DNA from: Corallium rubrum
Lineage: Eukaryota; Cnidaria; Anthozoa; Scleralcyonacea; Coralliidae
NCBI GenBank assembly: GCA_964035015.1
Contig: OZ035998.1
Location: 34,648,128 to 34,712,127, forward strand
Length of the DNA stretch: 64,000 nt
Direction: 5' to 3'
The notes beneath the pieces are model-generated. The model was given only the letters and a program-made list of their open reading frames with translations. It was not told where the DNA came from and ran no database searches. The position numbers were made by a program, and so were the translations under genes. Below, one piece after another: positions 31,836-43,658 of this stretch (positions are counted from its first letter, which is position 1; every line of letters begins with the position of its first letter).

Positions 31836-32670
31836 TGGTGTTACACACCCAACCCTAGCTCCGGCCCTATTTTACGCCGTCGGAAGATCTAACAAGATGG
31901 TGCCGTTCAATTGGGGACACTTCATGTAATACAAAAGTATCGGGGACCCGCAGTCCAGTTATATAGAGGTCAGTGGTATAAACCAGCTAGTGGTTTACTG
32001 CATTCTGATTGGCTGAGCTATTGGTGATCTGGACACTATCTAGTTGGTGATAGACCATTAGTTGTGAAAGAGTCGAAGTTTAAATGGAAAATAATGGCAG
32101 AAAACTCGCATTTTGCCGAGGTTTTAGTTTAGTTCTTTAAAATAATAGTTTGTTCGACTGTTGGTTTATACTAAAACAATTAGACTGACAAGTCATCCTG
32201 GGAGAAAGAGAAGAGCGAAAAGACCTAGCAAAATTCGCAGGAAGATGCTTGTCAAGAATGGCCTTGATTTCTGTTTTTTGTGCGTTCCTGGGTTCTAATA
32301 AAGCATTAAAACTGGTTCTACTTCTAAAGAAGTGTTAACAATTAGGCAAAGGGCGCGGCCCGGGTTATCTATGAGTTAGTCAACTCGGCTACGCCTCGTC
32401 AATTACCTATTGTTCATAAACAACAGCCTTCTCATGAACCTCTAACACCTCAGCGGAGAGGTGAGGTTATTCTGCACATAGTTACTTGAAATGTGATATT
32501 TTAGGAACAATTTAGTTACTTTATTGTTATTAATCCATACCGAAAATCAAACCCTATGGATTAGGTTAAACTGAGTGCAATCAGTCAAGCTCATGCCGGA
32601 AGCGAAAACCCTAGAAACTAGGCTAGCCTAGTGTATTCAACACCCAACAAGCATTAATATTAATAAGGCA

Positions 32671-32868
32671 GTACGTAAATAATGTCGACTGCGCATCAAA
32701 ATAACGCGTTCTGCGTCGGAGTAAACTCATACTCATCATGCTGAGGAATTCAGTATAACGAATTCGGAAGCAGTGTAAGTGAAAATGATTTCTGCGGCCA
32801 TAACCTGATGTTATGGATTGAAATATGTTTATAAATATCTCGACGCAGAACGCGTTATTTTGATAATA
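32671..32868. mobile_element. MITE related to the 22130 family (degraded)
   Basis: GTCGACTGCGCATCAAAATAACGCG at the left and CGCGTTATTTTGAT near the right are inverted repeats; a GCGTTCTGCGTCG block follows in each arm. The right end abuts LINE coding sequence, so the MITE may have landed in that LINE. Confidence 0.7.
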
Positions 32869-33046
32869 CCAGGACTGCTCAACATCTACGCCCGCATCAA
32901 TGTCGTACAACTTTAAAATCACAAACAACATATCAAGGTCCTATTTATTGGAACTACTTGAATGATAACATAAAAATGGCACCAAACCTTTCACAGTTTA
33001 AATCTAGACTGAAAGAATCTCTTCTGCAAGACTATTCAGACTATTG
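32869..33046 (+). pseudogene. C-terminal scrap of a LINE ORF2
   Basis: An open frame of about 59 codons ends in the typical LINE C terminus GPIYWNYLNDNIKMAPNLSQ followed by FKSRLKESLL and a stop at 33044-33046. Everything upstream of the terminal region is missing or replaced by the adjacent MITE. Confidence 0.8.
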
Positions 33047-33674
33047 AGCGTGCTGCTATTATTATGCTACTATTATGTGCTAGTTATGTAATGTATCTGT
33101 ATATCTCGTGAATATCTATTACACGGATATATATGGGATAATGGATTATAATCAGTTTTTCTCCCTTTTCTATATTTATTATAATAGTATATTCTATAGG
33201 GGGAGCATAAACATTATAAGCCTTTGGCTTCTGTTTTAGGCTTCCTCGTCACATATTATTTCATAATTGGTAAGCTAAGTAATTATTGCTAACCTCTCAG
33301 TTAACAATGGTTACTTGATGAACCTACATAAATATATATAATTGTGAAACTTGTAAATTGTGACAAATCAAATAAATCAATTATTTATTATCTGTTTTAT
33401 CTGTAGATTACGACCTGGCTTATTGGGAGTAGGCTATATCGCTATAATTGCTGTTAATCATTTCAATTTATTTTTTTTTCCCTGCGTTAAAGTTTGTGCA
33501 CACGTAAATATAATTCAAGGAATGATGAAAGACATATGCTCGGGTCACCACTTATCATCTGTTTGCAAGAAAATAAACAATAGTTGAAGATTAATGATTT
33601 TAAATCCCTGACATTATTAAAACAATTATAGATTCCCTGTGTGATCCGACGCCACACAAGGCGCCACAGAAAAC

Positions 33675-33738
33675 ATGGTCTTGGTCGAGAAGGAGGACTG
33701 GTACGAGGTTAACTCCGCTAGGAACAACCCGGCACAAG
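33675..33738 (+). CDS. Possible first coding exon, unknown
   Basis: A segment with an acceptor-like TTATAG (33626-33631) and a donor (CAAG|GTTTGT) contains ATG in good context (AAACATGG). It encodes MVLVEKEDWYEVNSARNNPA with G/C-ending codons unlike the AT-rich surroundings. A stop lies in frame upstream, so the ATG would be the start. I found no downstream exon and do not recognise the peptide. It could also be a fragment of a retroelement ORF1. Confidence 0.3.
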
Positions 33739-34710
33739 GTTTGTTTATAATATATAAGCTCTAGTTATATCTAGCCTAGGTTTGCGTGAAAAAATTCGGA
33801 ATATACACACACAAAACACAGTAGCAATTTTTGGCGGAAAAGTTGAAAATATTGTCTTTTATGATTCTGCCGCCCATGCGGAATATACATGTTTGGGGCA
33901 GTCAGTCAGTCTTAACCGAAAAACACTTGGGTTTGGAAAATGTTTACATCACACGGTTGGCGTCGTAGTCATTTACCATGCTCATCACGATCGAGAATCG
34001 TATAGAAAATCGGCCACTTTCATGGGGCAGTTCGCAGGCCATGTGCGTGCTGGCTCACGTGAGTTGTCGGCCGAGCTTAATTGATGAAATTTACTAAATT
34101 CTAAACACACACACGCAAAACAATAACAAGTGAACTGCCCATATATAGCCAAAAACAAAATCAAAACAAAGAAAAAAACAATCAAAGTTATCTGATAGTT
34201 GAGATATTTATTCTCCCTCCATAGTTGATTGGGTTTATGTTTTATGTCAACTCGTCAGACGTCAAGTATACTTTCCACGACTGATTCGAACTTTAAATCC
34301 GTTTTAAAGGTCAATTTGGTACACACATCTGCCAAAAAAAACCCAACCCGACTTCTTTTGGGGGTAGTAAACGGCCGACAAACAACAGATTTTAGTTATT
34401 TAACACGGAAGTTTACGATACTAGATTGCACCTTGTTCTTCGTCTAATTTTCCCGCCATATTTGATCTCGAGTCAGCAAATGCTTGATATCCTACAATAT
34501 CCCTAGTATCCTCTTCAATGGATCCATTATTTTCTTTTATCTTCCCAATTTTATCGTCTCCTTATTCATCTCGCGCCAGCCTCGCTTGGTCTCGCGTGTA
34601 TTGATGACGTTTACACGCAAGATATTCGTTCTACGCATGCGCAGCTAAAACAGGTCAGCCTGGATTAGGTCTCCGTCGACAGCCGCAATTTCCGATCGTG
34701 AATAAGCCAT

Positions 34711-34920
34711 TTCGTAATATCGACTGCGCATCAAAACGAGGCCTTCCGGTCGGGATAAACTTATTTCAATTAACATCCGGCTAAAGCCACAGGATTTATT
34801 TGAATTTCATTTACATATGCAAATTCGTTATACAGAATTCCCCAGCCTGATGTTATAAATTGAAATAGAATTTATCCCGACGCAGAACGCGTCATTTTGA
34901 TGCGCAGTCGAGATTACGAA
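34711..34920. mobile_element. 210-bp MITE, third copy of the 22130-type family
   Basis: TTCGTAATATCGACTGCGCA and the complement of TGCGCAGTCGAGATTACGAA are inverted ends with one mismatch. The inner blocks (CGGGATAAACTT / ATTTATCCCGACGCAGAACG) match the copy at 22130-22356. The ends differ outside the GACTGCGCATC core, so it is a subfamily. Confidence 0.8.
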
Positions 34921-35262
34921 CAGGCCCGGTTATCCCTGACTCGTACCCAGTCATCTCAGTGTCGTCTCAAACGTCCTTGCCCGTCTTATTAGGTTTGTAT
35001 ATATTAGAGGCAAGTTTAAACGCGCAACAGCGGTGCATTATTGGAGTGCCGTCGTACACAGTTTATAAGGGCAAATTTTAACCCGATTAGCGTACCCTTA
35101 AGTGGGATTTTACTTAGCAAACCGGGCTGGCCCGCTTTACATGTAAACTGACCAGAACCTCGGTTAGCCAGGCCATTCAATTCCGTCCCCTGTAGGCTCA
35201 TATAAACAAAGCGTAGGGTAACCGATTTCATCATATGTGTAAGTGTAAAATAAAGTTTATAG

Positions 35263-35420
35263 AGAGGAATACACGGTAGCGCGAACTGATATGAGATTTA
35301 TCTTGAAGTGGTAAATCATAGTCAATTGAGAAATGGTCTGGAAACTTGGCAAACTTCAAAATGCCTATAATGAGCTGTGATTTTACGTTAGAACGGTTCT
35401 GACCACTGATCTCTATATAA
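35263..35420. mobile_element. Fragments of two MITE families joined at 35310
   Basis: 35263-35310 resembles the left arm of the 35658 fold-back (ACACGGTAGCGCGAA, ATCTTGAAGTGG). From 35315 the sequence CATAGTCAATTGAGAAATGG matches the left end of the 7-bp-duplication family at 51778. Its right end is not found. Confidence 0.55.
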
Positions 35421-35657
35421 CAGGATTGCTCATTCTTACATTTTGAAGCCACTGGCGGCCATATTGGTTCTCCAAGGTCCAGTGTACTTTGCGGGCTTAG
35501 GAGTAGTAAGAGTGTACCGGGGGAGTCGGGAAAGCCATATAAAAGAGAAGGAAAATACAAGCAAATACAGTCCGAAATTGTCAACTACATACTTCAAGGC
35601 GTTGTAAAGACATACGTTTTACTGCCAAAGGTTTATAAATAGTTCTATATAGAGGAT

Positions 35658-35794
35658 ATTACACGGTGGTGCGAAGATATGGATTTTATCTTCGAGTGGT
35701 GAAAACAATATTTTACGAATGAGCGTAGCGAATGAGTAAAATATCGTTTTTACCACGAGAAGATAAAATTCATATCTTCAAGCCAGCGTGTAAT
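35658..35794. mobile_element. 137-bp fold-back MITE, ATTACACGGTGG ends
   Basis: ATTACACGGTGGTGCGAAGA and the complement of TCTTCAAGCCAGCGTGTAAT pair, and the pairing continues through GATTTTATCTTCG and GAATGAGCGTAGCGAATGAG at the centre. Confidence 0.85.
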
Positions 35795-36119
35795 TTTCTT
35801 TTTATTATATAGATTCAATGCGAAAAGAGGTAACATTCTTAATGACGTCATCGATATCTTCACTAGTGAGGATATGGAAAATACGACACTGCATATTTTC
35901 TAATAAAACACTCGCATCTATATAATAAAATGAAGTTATTGATGATTTCGTTGGTGTTTTTTACGAGTTTTGTGATATAGGCAAGTTTACCGATTACCAG
36001 GCACTACAGGCAGAGTAACAAACTACGAAATAACACGTTTTACTGCTTAATAATACCAACAAATGCAAAAACCATAAGCTTGTAAACATTATACAGTGTT
36101 CCTTGTTTGATACCAATAA

Positions 36120-36680
36120 CAAAAATGATAATTCCTTTTTTAAAGTTTAGAGTAACCTGAGAGCATGCGCTCACCATGGCAATCACAAAAGTTCCACAGA
36201 GAAGTGTATTTTATTGGATACTACAAACATACAAAGTTCAAGCACGTTCTAATGTTTATTTCCAGAGATAGTCCTTATTTTACAATTTTCGTTGCGCTCG
36301 TTTGGAGTAAATGACGTCATCGGCCCGATATAATTTGCATATTTCCAAAACGTGAATATCTCTTAACTCATTCCTGTCCGGGGGCTTCCCCAGAGGTGAA
36401 TAAAATCGTCTGGCGTTAGCCAGAATAAAATACTAAAGACCGATTCGGACAAGAAAGAGTTAAAGAGATAGTTTATAACTCATTCCTGTCCGAGGGCTTC
36501 CCCAGAGGTGAATAAAATCGTCTGGCGTTAGCCAGAATAAAATACTAAAGACCGATTCGGACAAGAAAGAGTTAAACGAGATGAGATATTGACAAACCAC
36601 AAACGCCGTTCATCCTCATTTTAAATGTACTTTATTATAAGATCAAAAAAAGACTGACGATTTTTTCATCGTATAGTGCC
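36120..36680. mobile_element. Second copy of the 7643-8448 TTAA element, truncated and interrupted
   Basis: From AATGATAATTCC the sequence follows the right half of the 7643-8448 element (8101-8448) at about 90% identity, including ATGACGTCATC and the terminal GACTGACGATTTTTTCATC. It is interrupted at 36364-36576. The left half is missing. Confidence 0.8.
36364..36576. mobile_element. MITE present as a tandem pair
   Basis: Two ~100-bp units, almost identical, each begin TAACTCATTCCTGTCCG and end CGGACAAGAAAGAGTTAA, with a 12-bp linker between them. The host element resumes after the second unit. The ends and the inner GTCTGGCGTTAGCCAGA palindrome recall the CTCTTTCACTGCTAC elements at 57430 and 57755. 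Confidence 0.85.
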
Positions 36681-37613
36681 ACTTTTATAGTGCCAATTAA
36701 GATCTATCTCTTTTGTCGTTTCTTTTTTCATGAATTATTAGTAATGAGTATTACAATATATAAAATATCAACCTAACTGTAACTAGATCTATAACTATAT
36801 ATAAACACAGTAAAATAGCACATTTCATTTAAAACGTTATTGGGGTATGATATAATAAAATTCAAAAGCTAAGACTCGCTTGGATTATTAAGAGTAGAAG
36901 CAAGAAAGCTAAAAAGGTTATATTTAGTATAGTATAGTATAGTGTCACGTTGGTATAGTGTTTTGATATATAGCAAAGGGAAAAGGTGATGAACTGCTGA
37001 GAGTTCTAGCAATTTAGTGTTGACCTTTCGACCAGAGTCGTTCAAAATAGACGTTTTAGAATACAGGAGTTTGTAATTAGTCCAAGAATGCTCAATACTT
37101 TGGGCGGTAAAGCATGCAAGTAAATTTACTGGAAACATTTGTCGCTACTCATAGTTTCACGGTGCTCTTTGCGATCTTCAGGCAATTTTGAAGAATCCGG
37201 TCGGGCTCTGCTATTTGTATATATAATTTATATATATCGTCCGTAATCGAAACCAAAGGAAATTACTGCACGACATTTCCGCCTTGCTGAAAATAGAGCC
37301 TGTACTTAATCATTCTGCGCGATAATAACGAATATTTGCGAAAACGTTTACACTTTAAACATCTGCATGTTATCAAATTAGATAAATTAATGAGAGAATT
37401 AAAGGATACAAAAAATTATTGACAAAAAAATATCACCTTAAAAAAATATTACGTCGTTTTGCAAATCACCTTGGCTTCCTAATGAATCCGAAATCACAAT
37501 TTTTGTAAAAGCTTTTTAAAAGCACTGCCTCTGTTGATTGTCATCAGCATTTAAACTTTGTGATAGGCAATAAAAACTGATAAAAATGACCCACCGCATC
37601 AAAAAAAGAAATA

Positions 37614-37775
37614 CAGTGAACTCTTTCTAAGCGGGCACCCCTCTAAGGCGAACAGCTAATCTTGGCCGCTCGTACATTGTTTACTATAATAAAACTCTTT
37701 CTAAGGCGGACACCTCTCTAAAAGACGGACACCAAATTGGTCCCGAGAGTGTGCACCTATAGAGAGAGTTCACTG
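37614..37775. mobile_element. 162-bp TA-flanked MITE, CAGTGAACTCT ends
   Basis: CAGTGAACTCTTTCTA at the left and the complement of TAGAGAGAGTTCACTG at the right, with TA on both sides (37612-37613, 37776-37777). GGCGGACACC-type motifs inside are typical of pogo/Tigger-like MITEs. Confidence 0.9.
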
Positions 37776-39151
37776 TATATCTTTAAGGATACAGATCAAT
37801 GCAGCCGTGTCGAAGGCATATCGAGCGCGCTCCTGACAGTCGCCATACGACACGCGTCAGACCGCGTAGCACAGCTAAAATCTATAGTGTTGGTTGTACG
37901 GAGTGAGAAAAAAAAATCAAACGTCATAGCTTGGGAGACACCTACATCAACTCTATACTTGCACGAGTTTCAAAGTTAAGAATCACAATGGGCTTGTTTC
38001 TATAGGCGGTCACCTATCCCATTCAAGTACTAATTCCTTCGTCCGACCGGTCTTAACTTTGGACCAATAGCTTAGGCCTGTGACAAACGGCGTATTTTTC
38101 ATGCGCCATATAAAATATGAGAATTAAGTTCATGAAAAATACTCCGTTTGTAACCATTAAATACGGCAATTTCATTAAATTGAGTTTTACGGCGTATCAT
38201 ATTGTAAATTAATGTATGCATTTTATTCGGCGCATGAATTGTCACAGGCCTTAGTTTTAGAGCTAACAGCACACGTCACCCATGCTTGCCACCGTTCCAG
38301 TATAGTGAAAATAGTGATTTGTTGGCTACATATATATGAGAAGGAAATGTTGATAACGATAATTGTAAAGGCATTAAACCGCAATAATGTAAGACTATAA
38401 AGTAGGCCTATATATTAAACCACAACACAGCTATATATTATATAGGTTCTTAATTCTTATATATTATCACTCACATTTTGGCACTTTATCAAAGCTTTAT
38501 TTCAAATTGGACTATTTAATAGGGCCCGGCCCGTGCAGTTTGTATATATACAGGCAAAAATTAGACTTTTTAATTAAGACCACAAGTATAACGTATGAAA
38601 GGCACAAATCGCTCTTCGTGTTTTCTCTAAGAGTTTTCAGTTCTTGTTTAGGTTGCGTCTTTATAGAATATGACTGATAAACTACAAAAATCTTCGGATA
38701 AATGCATGGTCAAGTTTCCGTCTTATTAATGTTGCGTCTTCTTTAAAAACAGCGTTTTTAACTGCAAGTATATACTTATTTTTTTCGTATCCCGACTGAT
38801 AAACCACAAGCTAAACCGTCGGCGAAGAAATGGGCAGCGTTCTATTTAAATCTCCTCCTAAGATTTGTAAGAGAGCTCAGGCAATGACTTACAATGCTTG
38901 GCTTGGCCATAGTTGATAGAGGGAGATGGTTAGGAAACTTCATAAAATCCATTGTTCTAGGTGTTTGTGTACAGTAAAAACGCGCATAAAAGAACCAGTG
39001 GGCAAGTTAGGACCCAAAATACAAGAACAACTTCAGGCTGACAAATGAGACTGGTTCTTAAAAAACCTGAACTTTTGTACTTTAGCTGAAGTAGAAAGCA
39101 TGTTCTAAGGGCAGGTATATGTCAGGTACATTTTCAACCTTTCATTTTATA

Positions 39152-39154
<3 letters not shown>

Positions 39155-39225
<71 letters not shown>
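39155..39225 (+). repeat. (AT)n microsatellite
   Basis: About 70 bp of nearly uninterrupted TA/AT. Confidence 0.97.
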
Positions 39226-39227
<2 letters not shown>

Positions 39228-39348
39228 GTTGAAATTGTAACTTGGTGTACACCAAGCTACAATTTCAACTCATTACTACCAGACTACCGACGTCGCATGT
39301 CATTAAAACGAACCAGATCGCGATTTATCCTTCTCTCTGCTGTCTGAG

Positions 39349-39403
39349 TCCCAGTAGCTCAGTCGGCAGAGCGTCGTCTGGAAATCAGAAGGTCGTGAAA
39401 TTC
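39349..39403 (+). repeat. tRNA-derived SINE head
   Basis: TAGCTCAGTCGG (A box) and the run GCAGAGCGTCGTCTGGAAAT then CAGAAGGTCGTG match a tRNA from D arm to variable loop. The B box is degraded (AATTCATC). Confidence 0.65.
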
Positions 39404-39637
39404 ATCACTAATTCATGAGTTTTGCAGCCAATCCAATTTCAGAAATTACGTCACATGTATACCCCTGTAAACCCCATACAAACTAAAACCATTGATGCTA
39501 ATTAGTTACAACCACTAGTGGATGTATACTCTTCTGATACAACCACTAGTGCTTGTAACTAATTAGCAAATTAGCATCTCAATATCCCAAAGGGATTTTT
39601 ACTATTTATTCATTTCACAAGTTGTTTACAACACTCG

Positions 39638-39703
39638 CGTCCTTGTTGTATTGAATATACAATCACTCGCCTTCGGCTCGTGATTGTATAATTCAATACA
39701 ACA
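39638..39703. repeat. Long hairpin
   Basis: TTGTATTGAATATACAATCAC and the complementary GTGATTGTATAATTCAATACAA enclose TCGCCTTCGGCTC. Confidence 0.75.
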
Positions 39704-40270
39704 CGGCCGCTTTGGCAATATGAAATACAATTGAGATGTTAACGTTCAATTTATGTGAATAATTAAGGAAAGAAATAATTTAAAACACCAAACCAGGAAC
39801 AATTGTTTTTGACTAGAAATGCAGTAAGAACCAGGTAAGAACCAACTCGGCCTGATTTCTCACTAAGTACCCATTATATAAAAACCATTTCAGCCTGACG
39901 TCAAAAAATAGTGTTTCTTTTATGCGTGTTTTTACTGTACCTTGTGCATGGTCACGGTTGAAAATTCTATTGTTTTACCATTGTTTTACCTTTGTGAACT
40001 AAGATAGCAGTGTAAAAGAGATTGGGCACTACGTGTTTGTTTTGGCTTCTGGTTCGAGGTATTCCAGTACTTATTACAAATAATGACATATTTCGAGCCG
40101 TGCTTCCAATAGAAAACGTTTGTGTTCAGTCGTTTGTCCATATCAAATGAGCTTTAAAAAACTTTGTGCACGGTCAAACCCCCTTTCAACCTCAAAGTGG
40201 GTTCTTTGTTCAATATATTTGAAGTTTGCCGGGTTTCCTAACCAGCTCCCTCTATCAACTATGGCTTGGC

Positions 40271-42640
40271 TTGGCTTGGTGTGTTGCGGTTTTTGTTCAG
40301 TTGCTTGGTCATCGCAGTGGAGGGCGAGGTCAACTCGCAAAGCTGTTCGTAATTGATTCATTCTGTTAGAGAAACAAAGTCTGGTGGTTTTAATAGCGTT
40401 CCTCTTCGACTTAGCCCATTGGCACTGAAAAAAAGAATGTTGCCACTTTAAACTTAACGTTTGAATCAAGTACAAAGTTGAAAGGTTTATATACAATAGT
40501 TCCTGAATGTATTATTTTTATTTCCAATTGAAACCTCGCATTCCTTGCCCATATATAGATACCACATCCGAGCGGTATAAAATGATAAGAAGTGTGTTTT
40601 TATTAGGCGTGGGCTACTCAGCCGCTCTTGCATTCGCCAGAATTGGTGTATAGCGCCCCTTTGAACTCCGTTCTCTGAGTCATTACTTGGCGCCTCTCTG
40701 TCGATCGAAGTCAACCACGGCCCCGTGAAAATGAGGCTGGTCGAAACATACTCCGTGAAAGGCGCATCTGAATTAAGAGAGAAGAAAAAACAACACAGAT
40801 TGAGTTATCGAACTGTGTAAATAAACCTAGTAATGGGAATAAGCTAAATCACTTTCTCGTGCACTCTTCACCTTCTCACGAAGACTGTAATTGCCACTAC
40901 CGCTATAAATTACACCAAGTTTTGACAAGTACATGTTACGTCACATGCCCGATGCATGCGCGGAATGCGCTAAAACCTCGGCTAATTAGATGCGTCATGG
41001 AAAAATATTTTGCAAAAGAGCATATTGCAATGTTGAAGCGCAAACTGCAGAAAGGAATATCATTTTACATTAAGAACATGCGTTAAGGGGTGTATGTGCA
41101 TTGTTACTGTTAAGTCGAGAAAGTGCAAAGTTTTTTTTAATTCGGGTAGCTTTTCTGGGCTGCATGTGTCGAGTGGCTCTTTACCGGTTTTGGCCTGAAA
41201 AAACGACAATCGCGTGGGGAAACTTGTAGCTTAAAATTCCACAAGAGCATATTCTCGTTGCTATAAGTTCTGATTCTACTCAAATTTTCTCAACTCTTGT
41301 CTAAATCGCAACAACATGCGAGGAAGTTGTCAAACTTGATCAGGAGTTGCCGTTCTAGTGAGAACGGGCGGGCGGGCGGTCTGGCGCGGCCTCACTGACT
41401 AGCTGTCAGGAAGAAGACCAAGGGCAGACACGATCATGAATAATGATTCGCACAGGAACTGCGGCTTGACCAACTTTGTTGTTGCGAATCACAAGAAAAA
41501 GACTAAACCACACTGTAGCGTGAAGTCACGAAATATCTTAAATACACCTCTATTTCAATTTAGAACACGAGTACGTATAACAAACACCGAGCTTGTTGAC
41601 CCCACTGCCTAACAGCGATTATCTCGGCTAAACTCGAAGATTTGCTGTTATTTTTCTCAACTTAGTCAGGTGTCGTCACTAGGGATTTTTTTGTACAATA
41701 TATAGGCATTGGATCCTTGCGCAGACATTTTGGAGCCCAACACGGGTTTTGGGCCCAACACATAAATCTCGATTTCGAGCCGAAGTCTTCCCGTTTGTAA
41801 TGATGTGCGAAAATGGCCACACTCCGTGCTAATTAAAACGATAAATTGCACCGATTTAACGGCGCTATTAATAGCGGCTAAAGAGGTGCTGCATGTTCTT
41901 TGGGTTCCACACGTTCTATTAACTTCTTAATAAGATCTTTGCCTTAAAGTAAATAGTCCTCAATTACAAGAGGCATTACCGTCCAATAAAGCGCCTCGAT
42001 GACTCCTTTCCCTGTCGACGAAACAACAGTACAAAACCGAAAACATTCTTCGTCGTTAGGTGTTTAACACACACACACACACACAAAAAGAAGATCATTC
42101 TCTCTAGACTTTACTTAGAATATCTTATAAAATTAGACGATGCATATTTTGCTGCAGTCAGTGTGGAATAGCGGTAATAACGTTTTTTTATGAATTTCCC
42201 GTTCAATTTTAATATTGTATTCGTAAACGCAACTGTGTAAACTCTTTGTGGACATACATTGGACTGCTTAGACTTGCGACTCGCGTAGGTTTACAGGAAG
42301 TACACATTGGTTGGTAGGAATATTACATAGACACGTTATGCTGATTGTGCCGCCGGTCTGAATGCATAATACCCATGCAAGTATATAGAATGTAAAAGTA
42401 TTTTGAAAGTATATAGCACTTAGGATTTGAAGTATTTGTTTGGAATAAAAAGTATACGTGTTAATTGGTTTTGTAAGGGGTGACGGTTAAAACTTAAGCT
42501 GCCTTGTAAATCTTAATAGTTTCAAATTAGACGGTATTTACTGTGAGGCCACAGTCGCCAAGCGACAGCTTTTAAACACGATTTCGAAACAGGACTTGTC
42601 CTATATTCGCCGTGCGAACTTGAATCATTTTTCACAGCCG
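40271..42640. other. Intergenic region upstream of the homeobox gene
   Basis: No gene or fold-back element recognised. A (CA)n tract is at 42068-42085 and a GGGC run at 41367-41380. Lower repeat density than the flanks, which would fit regulatory sequence for the homeobox gene; this is inference. Confidence 0.4.
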
Positions 42641-42642
42641 AG

Positions 42643-42864
42643 ATGCCGTTCAGCTTATACAGTTTCGGTATAATTAATGATGGTATAGATGTTATGTCAG
42701 CCAGACTTGATCACATGACACAAGGTGAATCGAATGGCCTCGGGTACATGACCAAAACACATCAGGTAAACTGCGTTGGCTCAACGCCTCGAATTGAAAG
42801 AACCAATCAGGAAGCCGTAATTTATGAGCTCTTCTTAAAAAGAGATTCGCCACATGTTAATTAG
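42643..42864 (+). other. Short ORF upstream of the homeobox start
   Basis: A 73-codon ORF ends 91 bases before the homeobox ATG and could be an upstream ORF in its 5' leader. A donor-like GTAAAC at 42765 would cut it, so it could instead be a separate leader exon. No family recognised. Confidence 0.25.
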
Positions 42865-42955
42865 AAGGTATCGCTTTCTCCGTCATCGTTGCAAGAGATT
42901 ACAGTTGATTTAGTTCCGTGAGCGAAGAAAGAAGGCAGGTCAAAGAGAGAGCAGC

Positions 42956-43277
42956 ATGGAACCTTTTAACCCAAGTGTGTCGTATATGTACTCACACCAG
43001 TCGTGCTTTCCGGGATATCAGCCTCTGTTTATGCAGCAACAGCTAGCTCAGTTTCGTTATGCTAATTTTCCGCCATCGCTTCGTTCCCTTTCGCACCCTT
43101 TCATATACTCTACCCTTCCTCGTTCCGAAGAAATAAAGACGAACTCAGAGTACAGCCCGGCAAGCGAAACGACCGAGAATCTGAGCTCACGCTCTTTCAG
43201 TGCTTGTCAAAGCTTGGAAGAGGCACAAAACGACGAAACTGGCATCGAAGATGATCAAAGCGACTCAGCAAATTCAG
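42956..43277 (+). CDS. Hox/ParaHox-type homeobox protein, exon 1
   Basis: Starts with ATGGAACC in good context (AGCAGCATGG) and gives 107 residues plus one base up to the donor GTATGA (43278). The peptide is rich in aromatic residues and Ser (MEPFNPSVSYMYSHQSCFPG...), as in the N-terminal regions of ANTP-class homeobox proteins, then acidic (DETGIEDDQSDSANS) just before the junction. No classical YPWM hexapeptide is visible in this exon. Splicing to 43659 restores GAT (Asp) and keeps the frame, giving a 195-residue protein. A single intron N-terminal to the homeodomain is the usual Hox gene structure. Confidence 0.9.
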
Positions 43278-43658
43278 GTATGAAAAAGAAAAGCACCCGT
43301 GTACTAAAAAAATAACATTAGTTGTTATACGAACAGAGCCAACACGAGACTAATAATTCGAAGAATTTTCCCATTAAATATAAATGGTTTTGTTAAACTG
43401 AATATATTATGTGATCTGATGCATATTTTTTTTGCAAATTCTAAGGACAAAAGTACATTCTTGCATGGCTTAATAAAAAGCCAACAAGTGTCTTATTTTT
43501 GATCGAAGAAAGCACAGCGTTTAAAAAATGGATATTTAGTATGGCTTGGGCCACTTCTAATTGTAAATACGGCTAAGAACGTGCCTTTGCAAGGTGATAG
43601 TTATGAATTTCCTCCCGCACCGAATAACTTTCTGAATTCGTTGTGTTTTGTTCTATAG

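Larger units (their letters stand above)
38972..39937. mobile_element. 966-bp TA-flanked element nested in 38907-40263
   Basis: CAGTAAAAACGCGCATAAAA at the left and the complement of TTTTATGCGTGTTTTTACTG at the right are 19/20 inverted. TA flanks both ends. GAACCAG blocks repeat near both ends. It contains an AT array and a tRNA-derived sequence but no transposase, so it is a non-autonomous Tc1/mariner-type element. Confidence 0.87.
38907..40263. mobile_element. Outer element of a three-level nest, CATAGT ends
   Basis: CATAGTTGATAGAGGGAGAT and the complement of AGCTCCCTCTATCAACTATG form inverted ends that run on through GGTTAGGAAAC. The flanks carry GCTTGGC on both sides (38900-38906, 40264-40270), a 7-bp duplication, although CTTGG is locally repeated so an exact length cannot be fixed here. 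The ends resemble those of 51778-52078. Confidence 0.8.
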
